A stretch of 64,000 nucleotides of DNA, from NCBI RefSeq assembly GCF_001039355.2, contig NW_019773859.1, positions 143,852 to 207,851 on the forward strand, read 5' to 3'. The DNA is from Lingula anatina. Taxonomy: Eukaryota; Brachiopoda; Lingulata; Lingulida; Lingulidae. Below the pieces are notes generated by a model. The model saw only the letters and a program-made list of their open reading frames with translations, was not told the origin of the DNA and made no database searches. Below, piece after piece: positions 37,901-52,400 of the stretch. Position numbers and translations under genes: made by a program. Position 1 is the stretch's first letter. Each line of letters opens with the position of its first letter.

Positions 37901-38669
37901 CGAGGTATAAGCAAACGAGGCACTAACCAAGTTAAGAATTTCGCCAGATTAATTTTTTAATTAAGTCAGGACCCAGGGGTGTTACCCAGACACTCCCCAG
38001 AGGCGCGTGGTTTGCCTCTTTATTACAGGCCTCCAATAACAGGGCCTCAAACAGCGTATGCTAGTACAATGTAAGATTTTTCCTTAACATAAAAAATTCG
38101 CACAATTAGTCTCGTCCTGCAAGACTGAATACCTGAAATAAAAACCCTCTACTATTCAACATTTTTAGACATATTTCAGGGACAACAGTGCTCAATTTAG
38201 GTAATTGCAGTTTACAAGGGGCTGAAGTGTTCTATGTACATTTGATGCGCTATCGAATAAGAACATAATATTACAAACATGCTACGAAGAAATATAACAG
38301 GTCTCTAATAATGATTAAAAAAGTAAAAGTCTTATTCCAATTTTCTCCGGGAGTTGCAGAAGACACGAAAGTCTATCAGCAAGGCAAGAAATGCAGTCAA
38401 ACACGAGCAGAGTTAAACCAGATTTTCCTTTCAATAAAGTGATTACCACTCGGGAGTTTCCCTGGTTTCGAATGAGACACGAATATCGTCGATGGGAGTA
38501 TCCTTTTCTTTCAAACTTGACACACAATGTGGAAATTAGAGCTCTGTACATAGTCATTCCACAGCATCACAGACGATCATTATATATCACTACCATGAAG
38601 GAGAGAGCGAGATTCAAGGTTAAAAATGCTTCACCTTGGTCATCATAGTATCATTAGGCAAGAAAAAAA
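34970..38669. other. Intergenic region between thioredoxin and the DUF704x gene
   Basis: This holds the thioredoxin promoter side and the 3' UTR side of the gene ending at 38670. No convincing exon was found. Two diverged copies of a segment beginning AGTAACTATG lie near 35711 and 35851, suggesting an old internal repeat. A TTTATT near 38019 is a possible poly(A) signal for the minus-strand gene. Confidence 0.5.
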
Positions 38670-41600
38670 TCAACTGCACAACCGTGGCTGTAATGATAAA
38701 ATATACAAGCAATTGCAAATTAACAATGTGATTAAATTATTGCACGTCCTTGAATAAGAAGCACTATTGTAACTGTTGTCTGTGCTGTCACTGTTTGAAT
38801 CCGATGTTCTGTCGGAATTCAAACCGTCTTCTGAACTATCTGAAGGGTCGCGTTTTGTTGTTTCACAAGGCCCTAAAATAATACAAAAAGTCAACGTTAT
38901 TATACAATATACATATTGTAATCGAATACAAGATCATGGAAGAATACAATATATCTTTTACCGTCCACGTAAAGTACAATTATATCGTAATTACGCTTTT
39001 ATATTTATTCAATTGAATACCAACAATCAAAGAAACGAGCATATCTTGGTCAGAATTCAAAGCGTCTTACTACCTCGAAGAGTTAACGGTTCCAACAGAA
39101 AAATGGTGGGTACAGTAAAGTGTGGTAAAAAAACACTATTAAGTCTAGCTTTTCAGAAAACATATAAGCCGAGCTGAGAACCTTTTCAGTTTTGATAACA
39201 GAAAGCAGATTAAAACAAACCAAAGCAAAGCTCGTCCTACCTGGTTGTTCTTTAAATGTGTACTGTATAGGTTGACTTATGATAAACGCGGCGTCTCCAT
39301 TGCATCCAGCGTCTATGGTTAACTGTACGTTATCACCGTTATCTTTGATTGTCTGAAAATAATGCAGAAACGTTCAAATTAGTACATTTTATCTTTCAGT
39401 TGTAAAATTTAAGGATATTGTAACCCTTTATCATCATCCAGATACCGAGAAAGAGTTTTTTCCTGCATCTTATTATTCAATATGTATCTATCTTTGTGCT
39501 GATTAAAAACACTTGAAAGTATAAAATATCAAAGTTTGTATTTTTTTCGTTGCAATGTATAAGCATAGGCAACTCAAAGTTTTAATAGTCTATTTGACAC
39601 CTTTCTATTTTGAGGTGAGATAACAATCTGTATGGGGCGTAACTTCATCCCTGAACAAGATTTTATCACGAAAATTGGCAGAGCTGACCAGGAGTGTATA
39701 GGCTACAATCCCGTTCCATCATAATTTCGGTTTAAATGTTTTTGTTATGGAGTTATGAGCCCCTAGATACAGATTTTCATTAACCCAGAGGTATTATTTG
39801 GCTAAATATCAATGATAAAATCCGAACTAAGACTTTAAAGAAAAAAATCGCTGGCAGGGTTTTTGGAGTACTGAATGGTATCATTAACCCGGCGTTGAAA
39901 CGTTGATCGTGGGTGCTCAGGTAAAAGAAAAATCTGACAAACCGATTTTTCAGGTGTTTACCCCAAAATCGCAATTATGACGTCATCCGTAAGGTGACAT
40001 ATGTGTAAACGTTAATAAATTCAGTCACTGAACACTGAAGATTTATTTATATTACCCAAAAGAATGTATGCAAGGCAATAAATACGGAGTTTTGGACGAA
40101 GGGTGACAATTTCCTTAAAACTGATTTTTATCGCAATAATTATACTCTTATATAACAGGTCCACCTGACGTAAGAAAAAAGGCAGACCATTTTCAAATTC
40201 TGTGTCTTATAAATTCGAACTTACAAAGCAATTTGCAATCATGTTGTCGTCATCGGGAATCTTCGCAACTAGGAATGTTTTTGATTGCTCTTTCCAGCTA
40301 ATAAGGCACTCCAAGGTTTGGACTAAAGAAAAAAAATTAAATCGATTAATTAATATTAAGCACCTTCAGAATATATGTTCAAATAAATTAACAGCAATTG
40401 AGTGATTAACGTCGTCAGAAAAATGTTGACATCATGATACAGATCACACAGAAGCAATTGAACATAATTTGACATCAATATAATATATTTACAAAATAAA
40501 CACACATTTAAAAAATATACGAACCAGCAACGTTTTCACAGAGCTGTACTTTAACTTTGGAGTTGTCATAACAACCACCGGTTTGAATCGTATCCTGGCA
40601 CTTTGGTGATATGACTGTGCGTATACTGAAATTGTTCACCATTGGGCAAAGCGTGCTGGTAATGCTAGACGCTAGAAAGTTAATTGCACATGTTTATGTG
40701 AAAGTCATGATGTGTGTTGACATTATCGGATTATCAGTCAAATGTTATAACAGTAACAGCACTTATGTTGAATTTTAAAGAAATTTGTAGACGGCTTAAT
40801 TTACATTTTTCAATAAAAATACTTCGGTTTCTGTAAAGACCCCAAACAATGGGTGCAGCCGAATCATGGTCTGCCTCGCAGAAAAATCGGCTCCTTACTT
40901 TAAAACTTGGGTTATATAAATAAATAAATAAATAAAACACACTCAAATAAATGAAACCATTGAAATCAAATGATATGACTTACGTATCAAAACTTTTTTC
41001 TCAAGGTTCTGTGTGTATCTCCCGCTGCAAGCGTCTTCAAACATTGATGCCATTTCTCCTAGAAAACAAAATATAATTATGGCTAAATCATTTTTTAATG
41101 TTTTAAAAATATAACTTGCAATATGTTTTACGTGGAAGCCTTAATGAAATATTATATCGATTCTTTTATAGGCACACTAAAAATGAAATGTAATTTAAAC
41201 TGCGCTTGCGTCAGTTGTGCCTCGGATGGGATTGATTGCGTCGAGCTCGTTTCACTTACCCGTGTGTACTTCTATGACACTATTTTGCCTCTTTATGAAT
41301 CTTACGCACTGGTAATTTGAGTGGCTAAAATAAAGACGACAAGTTTAATTATATAAGATTCAATATATGTTTAAAAGATAAATAACCATGTAAAACAATG
41401 TTTGCCACAGATGTTATCTTTGGTGTTAAAGTTACACGTACCTCATTCAGTTTTTAAAAATATGTAAAATTCGGAGGAAGAAAAGTAAGAACTTCGAAAA
41501 ATTGTAAAAGTGCTTACCATCCATGCGACGTATAACTCACAGCTTCAAAAACGTTAGCACTAGAGTTTCCAGTTTGACACCTTAGAGCTTTCATGATCCT

Positions 41601-42723
41601 GAATGGGTACCCTGGAATTTTTGAATGCCTAATACGTATGCTATATCCATCATCATCTGTTTCGTATTGATAGGCGTAGGCCATGTCTCTCCACGTTGTT
41701 TGTGTCACCCAAGACGGGAAGGTGCATCCCGGCATGGGCCAGCGGCCATCTGAAACAGGTAATAGAACAGCTTGATACAGACACTGAAAGTGGCTGCAAA
41801 GGACGATTATTTTCAAAACTGATGTTGTCTTAAACAGTGTTGGTGAACATTCAGACCGCGTCTTTTTCTTATCGGATTGAAAATTTAAATCAAGCATAAT
41901 GCACAGATAAGGATACGTTTTGATAACAGTGCGGTTTCCATTCATTTTGGTCTATTATAAGACCTATCTCCCTTTGGTTTAGATTTAAGAAAAGCAACTC
42001 CTCAAATTCCAAATGCTAGGACCTAGAATGTTACCTCAGCTTAATTTTCCTAAGAAAGAGCAGTGAGAACTCTTAAAATAAATATCAAATCTATTATATC
42101 TGTCTGATCCATTAGTAGATTTTAGAACTGAAACTTATGTGTCTAGATATTTTGCATTAGCCAAATAGCAATCCGCGTCATTTCTTGAACAATAAATGGC
42201 AGTTTCAAATACTGAGACTAAAAGATAGGTTGCTAGGTTTGACTAACTAATGGGCGGGGATGTTGGAATAGTTGAGTGCTGTATGTAAAAGAGAAGCACA
42301 TAAAACAATAGATTTTTTTAGAACACATATTTACAGTTTGGCTTTCGAGATCTAGATTCGTCCAAGTGCAAAAACTAATAAAGGTAGAGCAAGAGGAAAT
42401 AAATTTGATTTAGTTGGCGCAAGTTAAGATTTAAGCTGTGTCTTGTGTTTTCCTTCTTCTACTTATAGGAGTCCATTTGGTCTTATTTACGAGGCACAGA
42501 TGGCCTGTCTGAGAGGCCAGATCTATGGCCTACGGCACGCAGTCCTGATATTTGGCTACTTTGTTCCTGGCCAATTTGCTAAAAAGGCTTAGCTTCCCAA
42601 ACAGTATAAGAACTTCCTTAAACAAAAAAGTAACCTTCGGAGAGGGATGTCCGTATCAAATAAGCTGTTGTCGTGTCAAAAATCGAAAAAGGCGTAATAA
42701 AAGAAAGGACTCCATTATATTCC

Positions 42724-42762
<39 letters not shown>

Positions 42763-43400
42763 ATTATAAGTCAACCAGAAACCGACAGCAAACTCGCGTA
42801 AAATATGATCTTGAATAGTTAAAACGCTAAAGGAAAACCAATGAGAAACAAAATTCGCATTGTTACTAAAAAGTGTAGTGCACGTAATGTTTCTAATCCC
42901 GTTTTGCTGTTTCGGATATACATCTTTTAAAATCGGTAAGGAAAGTATGAATGAAAAGTAAAAGCTGAAAAAAAGTTGGCTAGGCTTTAATAACCAAAAT
43001 ATTGCTCACCTTTCGACAAAGTCATAGTTAGCGGAGCGTCTGTTACACTGAAAATTCCTTGGCAAAGAGCATCGGCGGAGCTGGCAAGAGATACGGTTGA
43101 GCCTCTGACTTCATATTTCTACAAAGAAAGTAAATATTGAAACCATATTACATCACATTAAAAAATCTATAATAGTCTTTATGGTAAAGCTGTCACAATC
43201 TTGATATCTTAAGATACGCTGACTCTCTTACCTGTTCATTTTACAAAGATCGTAAAGATTCTAAAATATCGATTGAAAGTTTATGTTTTCAATGGCACTG
43301 GGCTTCTCTTTAAGTTTTATAAACCAGATAAATATAATTTTTCCTGATCATCATATACCGATGTTGTGTTACCCTTATAAAAAGAATGAATCAAATTGTT

Positions 43401-43455
<55 letters not shown>

Positions 43456-46400
43456 TTTGTACGTTTGAATTTTGCTGACAAAAGGCAATAATAATGGCTG
43501 GTTACTTCAATTTGGCAAGGAGTTGAAATATGTTACATATAAGATAACTGAACTTTGTCGAGCATTTCCTTCTCTTCAGAACACAAACATTCTCTACAAG
43601 TAAAAAGAATCCCCAGGCGACTTTATCTTACTATCTAATAACAAAAGTTCATTTGCTCAGAAAATAAATCCAATTTAACTTTTCAGCAAAATCTTTGTGT
43701 AGCAAATCGACCTATTCGACACGAAAATAGATCTTTTGTGCTGGTATTTACAATCAACATTTGATATTTGCTTCCCATGCCTTTCTGGCAAGGCAATTTT
43801 CAAAGTAATCAGAAGAAAAGATTACACGATTGCACGCATGCAATAAGTCTGCCCGTCCTTCATGTACAAAATTATCTTCCTTTACGCAAACACGCGAAAA
43901 TATCTAAGGCCATAGATAACCGTGGGCAGTAAGATGTAACCATGGGTTGCCTAGCAACGAAACACACCGTCCAAATCAAGCACAGGGAAAGTATTCAGAT
44001 AATTGGAAAACATAACAAGGTTATGAAACATTTATATTTAACAAAAGAAAAACATTGTTCTCCCCAACGATTAAGTTAAATCCTTACAATCTTGTCAACA
44101 ATCCTAAACATAGGAAATTGGTATCTGATTATCATTCGTAATCGCTGCTTTGAATATAAGCGAAAAACTAACATTTAGGAGTGAAAATCAAAGCATTTTT
44201 AGAGAATTTAACTTACAAAGCACCGGTAGATGAGCCGCTTGGATGTAACAATATTCTTGTTAGTGAACTTCCCATACATGTAGTTATCTCCATCCCTCCA
44301 CGTGGCAAGGACTTCTAAGTCCAGATCTGTACATGAAACGAGAAATTGAAGTGAATAAGAAGAGCAGCAAAACCTTTGAAAAGTCAAAAGTTACTGCACA
44401 AACCTAAATACACGTTCTTATGCAATAAAAACGTTAAAAGTGCTGCCCAAAAACACACATACGTTCACTTAAGTATGTTACAAGTCTGTGGACCTAATTG
44501 CAGAATATTACGTAATCTAAAATAGTTTAACTTTTTTTGTAAATAACAGCATAGAAGTGGCATTACATACGTAGCAAGAAACTTGACTCTCTTCCAAATG
44601 ATCTGATACCATAGTTGCTTCCGCAACTTGGCATGTTTGATTTCTTAATTGAATTTTCCGAATGTATTTATAAACACCCCTACCATTTGATGCAAATAGT
44701 TATTCACATGAAAATCTATCCTCGTTGCATGTTATGTGTGAAATTTCGCTCAAGGTTTCCGGACCCACATCTTTACCGTATCAAATTATAGCACGTGGTT
44801 TCATACTTGGATTCCTACGGGGATCTTGTAATAAGACCTTGGACTCCCAAAATTTTCTTTCAAGTGGCCAATTGGTAAATATCAGACAATCCGACTTTTC
44901 ATCCGCACGTTCTTTCTTTTTTAATGACGCCAAGCAGGTGGCGGATATTAAACTCACTGGTTTTATTTTTCATTCGCCAAGAAGGATAACTCGATCTTTG
45001 GATTTATTTGAAAGTCATGAGAGCCATGGACCCTTTCAAGCAAAGCAGATTAATTGGTTTCTGCGTGGAATTCATAAGCTTCTTGTTAAATCCATTATTT
45101 CCAATTATACATTCAGTGCATCAGTCACAATTCAACTATCATCACAGCTAAGTGGATATGATTTTCGATATTTTCATACTACATATAACAATGTAATAGC
45201 AATGCATTATGCACAAAAAATTTTAAAAATGTTCGAACTGACCCTAACTTCACTTGAATTGCGTGAGCTTTGATACTTAGTGCATTGTATTGCATACCCT
45301 ATATCATGTGCATATTGTAACTGTCTGAAGTTTCAGTACCATTTATCTACTCACGTGGTATTCAATATCTCTGAGAGATAGTACAAATCCTGACCACGAC
45401 ATTACATTATGTGAATTCAATACGCGGTAATGTGCTTTATATACCCAAAATGACTAGTAATTACCCCCAAATGTTCAAATCTTACGTCTACATGAAAGTC
45501 TCGTGTACTAATTCTCAGGAGCGATGCCTATTAGATAAATACTCTCAAATTAAGAGATATCGAAATAGCATCACCAGACGTTGAAACGGGTATCCCTCCC
45601 GTGTTATTGAATTAGAATGAGTAACGTGTGGATGATAGTAGCTAATGATTGAATTAAAGCTTTGGGAGACACAAGCCATCTAAATTACAACCACTGTGCT
45701 GCTGTCATCACTGGGACGGAGAAACAATAATTCGCAGAGTAATTACTTGGTATATTCTGTTCCACTGTTCTTAATGGATGTGTTATGTTAATTACAATAG
45801 AGTCAGAAACAATTGTTACTAATACGAGTACCATATCATCAAACAGAGGAAAACGCGTATTTATGTGTTGATTTTGTGATTGTGGAGGGGCAAGGGATGG
45901 GGTGAGGTAAAAAGAAATCATAATTTATGTCCACACAAATGCATAATATATAAGACAAGGATTTTACCCGTAGGGAAAAGAGAGCGCGCGGTCCGTGTAT
46001 GTAAAGAATTAAATATATATGAAGAGACGATGAACATTGAGCTATTGGTTGCACCTCAGTAGAGTGCATCGAGTATTGATCACGGACATCATGCATTATA
46101 TAGCAAAGCTCATTAAGAAAATCCATGTACACTTGTACCAAGCAGGAGCAAGATCTACAGGCACGAAAACACGGACTTGTCTTATTTACCATTTAGTTAC
46201 TTTACGTGTCACGACATTTGGAATTACTTTGAAGCAAAAAAAAGGATCTTCTAAATCTTGATTTTTTCCGGGAATTTAGGCAACAAGATATGTAGGCATT
46301 CTTTAATATACTGCCGGCAGGTCCTCCATTTATGAGGAACGATGAAAGAATTTGACATTTGTATGGGAATATTCAGTCACTAACACGAATGAGGCTTCAG

Positions 46401-49400
46401 AAGCCCATTATGAGTTATGACTGCTAGTGAGTGCTACCTACGAAATGAAAATATTGTTAAAATCAATTCCAAGACACAAAGAGGACACAATTTCATTGAA
46501 ATATCAAACATAAATTGCCGCCGTTTTTCTAATTCATTGAACGGATACATTCTTTTCATCGAGAGAACAACAACAACAAAAATAAGATGAAATTTGTACC
46601 ACTCACGCTGGAGGTACAATAAATAAAAAGACGACTACAAACTGAAATGCAATTTTTCAACATCGACTAAAATCATATTATGGCGTCTCAGCTGAATAAG
46701 CGTCTATGGCGTGTAAAAATCTACAGTCATAACGAAGCAATCAGTCCCCCCTCGTGCTGGGATAACCAAGTTAAAACCCCTCATTTTCTCGATCTTGAAC
46801 TTTCTAATGTAGTAATTAGATGAAGCATTATGTCTGATATTCTATTTCTAACCTTATGGACAAATAATCAACGCGTTTTCATGGTGCGTTTCTATTGCTG
46901 GACCTAGGAACTGGAGGGGGGTTTTTTCTAAGTAAATACAACATGTGGAATAACTATTATATTTAGCGTTGAGTGCCAATTCCCTCATGAGAACCGTAAT
47001 GAAGAACTGCCCCATATTTCATATATGTGATATGTTGAGTAATATCTGCATTAGCACTATGCTAATGACCCAAGGGAATAATATCAATCGCATCAACTTT
47101 TCTTTTTAAGTAGGTCGAGTCAAGAAATGTCATTGACAGAAACGATTTATTGCAGAGGTCGAAATCGCGTAAATTACTAGGGTAACCTCCGAAACAAATA
47201 AAGTTATCCGAGCTCTCTAGTTTCCACTGCAACCTTTAGGAGGATTTTCAAATGATGGATATAAATTTGGTTTCAGCTAATACCAAAGGGGAGCTTGCAT
47301 CGGCATTGCTGTCGTCAACGTATCTTTATTACAGTACCTTAATTGCGAATACATCGGCACAATCTTCACAATTTTTAGTCACGTCGATATATTTTTCTGC
47401 ATAGTTCACACAGTACTGAAGAATTGCACTCATACTAATAATGTTATTAGATTTTCCAGATTTTCTGTAATCTTTACCCCCGCAAACAAGTACATTTCAA
47501 CATAAACAACCACAATTATATTAATAACCACTAGCTGCCTTCTTAATAAGCGTTTGGTCCAGATTTTGATATCTCGAAGAGGGGGTTATAAATTGGTAAA
47601 GCTCCGATATCCATTCTTTATGCACCTGAGCCAGAAGGGAGCGACGAAGGTTTCTGTCATCAGTGGAGATATTTATCTGTCTGCCCATTTGAGATGCAGT
47701 CAGTTGATGGTCAAATTACACGGAAAAGTGGGAGCTTTTTGCCACGAAATGCACAAGCTTTGAGTTTCGGATACACGCAGGTTCATGATCGCACATAATA
47801 TTAAGACATTTCTTTATCAATTTTCGCTTTCGATTTTAGCTTAATACTTTCATTTGCTATCCCGTTGTCTAACGTATACTATTATCTGTAAAATCAGTAA
47901 AATAAGTAATTTGTGAAGTCTCGTTTTTAACACAATGAAACCATTCAGATACGTGTAATATCGACACCAACTTTTCCTTTTATTAAAAACATTCTATCAA
48001 AACGATCACTATGTTTAAATCGTACCGATCACAATTCAGAACCATCTCTCACCATTCTGAGTTTTTGCGCGTGATCTCGAATTTCGAAGTTAATTTTTAT
48101 GCCTGATTCTCCGATACGTTGCACGTTTAATTCATATTTGACCAATTAATCACAAAACTCGCTTTGTATTGATACAGAAAATTGGCGACTCATGTCCGTA
48201 AGAACAAGAGTCATTAAGTTTGTAATTATCACTTTTGAAGAATACACAAGTGAGTTTAAGACGCATTCACACAGGTGCTGCATGGGCCACATCCCCGTTA
48301 AAAAAATCTATTTGTAGGAAAAACTTAAGTCACAAAACCTCATTACACTTAGTTTGTTTCCCCCTTCCTCGGTTAATAAAGAAATATCGACATCATCCCT
48401 CCTTCATTTTACACTGTCACGAAAGCCCCGAAGATGAGCGCGTGGCTTTTGCTTTATCGTGGAGCCTGCCAACCCCAATTTGGCATCCAATGCTTTGTAG
48501 ACGTCTCTAGGGGGCCCGAACGACTCGGTGATTCCCCTCCGGAAAACAGTAGCTTAAAGTGGCCTAATGGTTTTCATACATACGAAATTGTGGCCCGCAG
48601 TTAAAAAGGCAGTTCGTAATTCACGTCGACAGAATGAATGTCAACTTTAAAAGACTCAGTTTCTCTTGTTTGATTAATTGAAAATTTAAAGGTTATTCTT
48701 AAGACAAATGCAAAAGGTTTTGCTCTTAATTCTTCTTATTTTCCTCTGTTTACTTCAGGCTAACACTCAATAATAGCTTATTTAACTGCAAGCCGTTTGA
48801 TTAATACATTCGATCTTTAATGACTTAGCAATCGCTCCCGCTGTTCAGTCCATGACAATCATTAGGAAGTAAAGAAAAATCGTCGCCATTAGTTAGGCAT
48901 TATCTCATCACCATAAGGGCCTTTGAAACAAAGCAAAGGAAGAAGAAAGCTTAACACTCTAATCATCATTTACTCAATGTCACATTAATCTTCCTAACCT
49001 CCAGGTCCCTTATTCTGCGCTGTCAATATCCCTGCTGGAATGACATATGCACAGCGAAGACGTATAATAAATTTCACCCTTTAATAAACCTATTAGTTTT
49101 AGTCTTGCTACAGCGTTTCACATTCTCTATGTACTGTTATTATTGTGCGTTAAAGACACCGTCAGGAATGTAAATCTAGAATCTACATGGTATTAGATTA
49201 ACAGTATCTCTGTGATGTTGCTACCGTGTTTGGTTTTCTTCCTCTTGTATTTGTTTTTATTCTGTTGGCGTAAGCGTACACTTAAGGCCTGCTTCCAGTG
49301 GAAGTGGGTCGACCAGACTTGGCGCGCGTACTATCTGAGAACGCCATAATAACGATATCCAAAAGCGATTTCTTACCATAGAAAATCAATCAAACGACCC

Positions 49401-52400
49401 ACGACGTACGTCAATTACAATGTTTGTGACTGTTTTGAATACGTATATATTCTATTACTAAAAAGCATGATTGGGCGGCTTGTTCAGATAGTCAAGCCAT
49501 CTTTACTTTAAACAGACCCTCAATCGTTCCAGAGTGAACAGGTCTTGAAACATGAAGCAATCGAAACAGGCACATTGGGCACAGTTCTTGGAGATGTACG
49601 AATTTTCCAGTGGTTGTGCGCAATTAACTGTAATCTAAGTGTGGTGTTTTAAGAGAATTGATTTCTCAAAACAAGGTTTTAAATTTTTTAGCCAAAATGG
49701 TTAAAAAATATCTGCCTGAATGTTGTGATCACTATCACGAAAATCTATTATCAAGCACACGATAGCCTTAGACATTTGACATGTGTAATTGTAAAATCCC
49801 GTGCTTCATTTCCAAATAGTGTGCCACTTACCTAAATTACTAGTGTCATAGAAACCCGGACATTCTTTGAATCTGAACTTGAGGTGCGAGTTGCTGGCAC
49901 AGCCGGCGACCTGGGAGCGCGGCGTGTCACACAGGCCCGTCATGTTGTCATATGTAAAAGTATAAGCACCTTGGAACGGGCTGGGAATAGGAGTAGCAGG
50001 CTCTGTAAAAAATAATAATTAATCAAACAAACAAGGTAGCAATGGCGTTCATTATATTCTGAGATAAAAGTACCGACTTGTTAAGTTACACCGACCACTA
50101 ACCTGCCCCCAGCTTTGAAAGGTACACGATTCTTGCAGTTATGGTATTGCTTTCAAAAATACCACAAACTATTAGAAATTGAAACTTCAAAAAAAATTAT
50201 ATGCAGAGATTATACAGTAACATTACCTTTACCTATTTGTAATATAACGAGAACATTGTTTTATTACCTGGAGTGGAAGGTGAACATGTACTTTTTAATG
50301 AGTACTTGTTAAATGATTGATTACGAGCCTTAGATGTAGTGTAAGTTACCATGCACAATATATCATAAATGTCGATGAGAAAAAAATCACTGCGCTTCAT
50401 CGTAGGCCTACACTTAATGTAATGTACACAAAACAAAACAAAAGACTACATCCTCGTATCAAATATTGTGTTTCATACGTACATTAGGAAAACCATCTAT
50501 TTACCGAAGACAAAAGTCTGGAAAAGTTAAAGGGAGATTCAGTCATGTGGGAGATGTCAATGTTATCTTTGCTTTTACAGCAAAAAGTCACTTTTAACGC
50601 ATCGTCTGCCTGAGATTTAAGCTGAAGTCAAGCTGAGACTTGGTGACTCCGGCCCATCTGATAACATCGGATTTGTAGCCGTTTCACAAATGACATCAGT
50701 TGAAGAAGAAAGAAAATCGATGGCTTGTTTGACCAGGGATTCTTAGCTTGGACCTTTACCAATAAGTAATTTGGTTTTACATGTAAAACCATCATAGGAC
50801 TTCATTTAGGGACAGAAAAGAAACAGTTGATAACTAAGGCACGATAACTTATTTAGTTGTACAAGTACATGTGATTGTACATAAACCCTACAAAGACCAT
50901 ACCATTTATAACATCGATTACCATTTAAGGTTTAAATTAACGCTTGAAACGGTTTGCTGGACACCTTAAAACAAATTTAATGAACAAATCATCGTTCATT
51001 TTTTATTTGTATTTATTAAGAGTTGCGTATACTAAATGCTGTTTGCGTTACTTTGCAACTAAGGTTACGAGAAAAAGAAAGAACACTGCAATCCTAGAAC
51101 ACCAGGAATAGTACATTTACGTTCCAAGAAAGAAATACTGCAGAAACTAAGAGCCCTTTCCTTCAGCAGTGACATTTATCACTTACGCTGTAATTAAGAT
51201 TGAACACAGGGTCGATTGCAATTCGCATTACTTAACATCATTTAAACCCGAAGGAAAGAAGTATTCTTTCAGACCGATGTTATATTAAATGGAATGAAGA
51301 TTAAAGGCGCAATTTTGCATGCTTTTTAAATTATTTTTTTCAGGCATTGCAGGTTCTTAATCACGACTTAAGGGCCAGGGATTCCCAATTAGGAATGTCA
51401 TTTAAGCAACCTCGCATTGGAAACCGCACCTTCCACACCGACCTCTTCTAAATCAACTTATAACAGAAATCAATGCTTAAAATCGCCTAAAAGTAAAGTC
51501 CACCTCACGCGGATTCTCGCATGTTTTCTATTGTTGTATGAAATCACGCCGTGTCAACAGCTTCGGATGATCACGATTTAGACATGCCACCTTTCAAAAC
51601 AACCGCATTCCCTAAGAAAGAGTGGCGGTTCAGCTTGTTACGTACAAACTTAGCAGACAGTGAGGCCAGATTTCTATTTTAAGAAATGAAAAACTAACCC
51701 GACTGTTGAAATAAGTTGCATCAAACACACACAGGGAGTGTCACTTGTTGCATGCAGTTAAATTAGATTTCTGTGCTTACAACTGTAAATGCATGGTCTC
51801 TGACTGAACTAAACTTATTCTTCAGACCTAGCTGGTAATGCTGAGAGAAAGGAGAGCTGTTCCAAAGTCAACTCCAAAACGGCAACGATGAACCAATACC
51901 AACAGACAGTGCATAATAATGCAGAGTTAAATAAGCATTGCTTGATGTCCTCTAAGTTCAGTTTTCAATCTGACAGACGATCGTTTTATCATTTTTTCAG
52001 AACTTGCCCTCAGTGCACTGATGGACGGATATAACCATCAAATTAATAGAATTGAAAACTTAAGTCACCTTTTAAAGGTTTCCTTCAATCTAAATAACTG
52101 AATTTGTGACATTTATTGATATCATAAAACTCTTTGCGTTGTTTCTATCTATCTGATGGGAGAACCGCTGTATTTCCCTACGGCCAATTCAAACAAGAAT
52201 AAAACTTGGTTCAACAACTAGCTGAAATTTAAACACATGCTCATTCATGCTTTCTTATTTTGAAATGTTCTATTAGAAAACCAAAAGTGAATTTTTTAGC
52301 ACAAAAGTTTAGAACTTTCCGTACAATTTCAGGGCTCAATAAGGGTATGCAAGTTGTCGGCAAATGATGAGTCAAATGGATCAAGAAAGACAAGCTGAAT

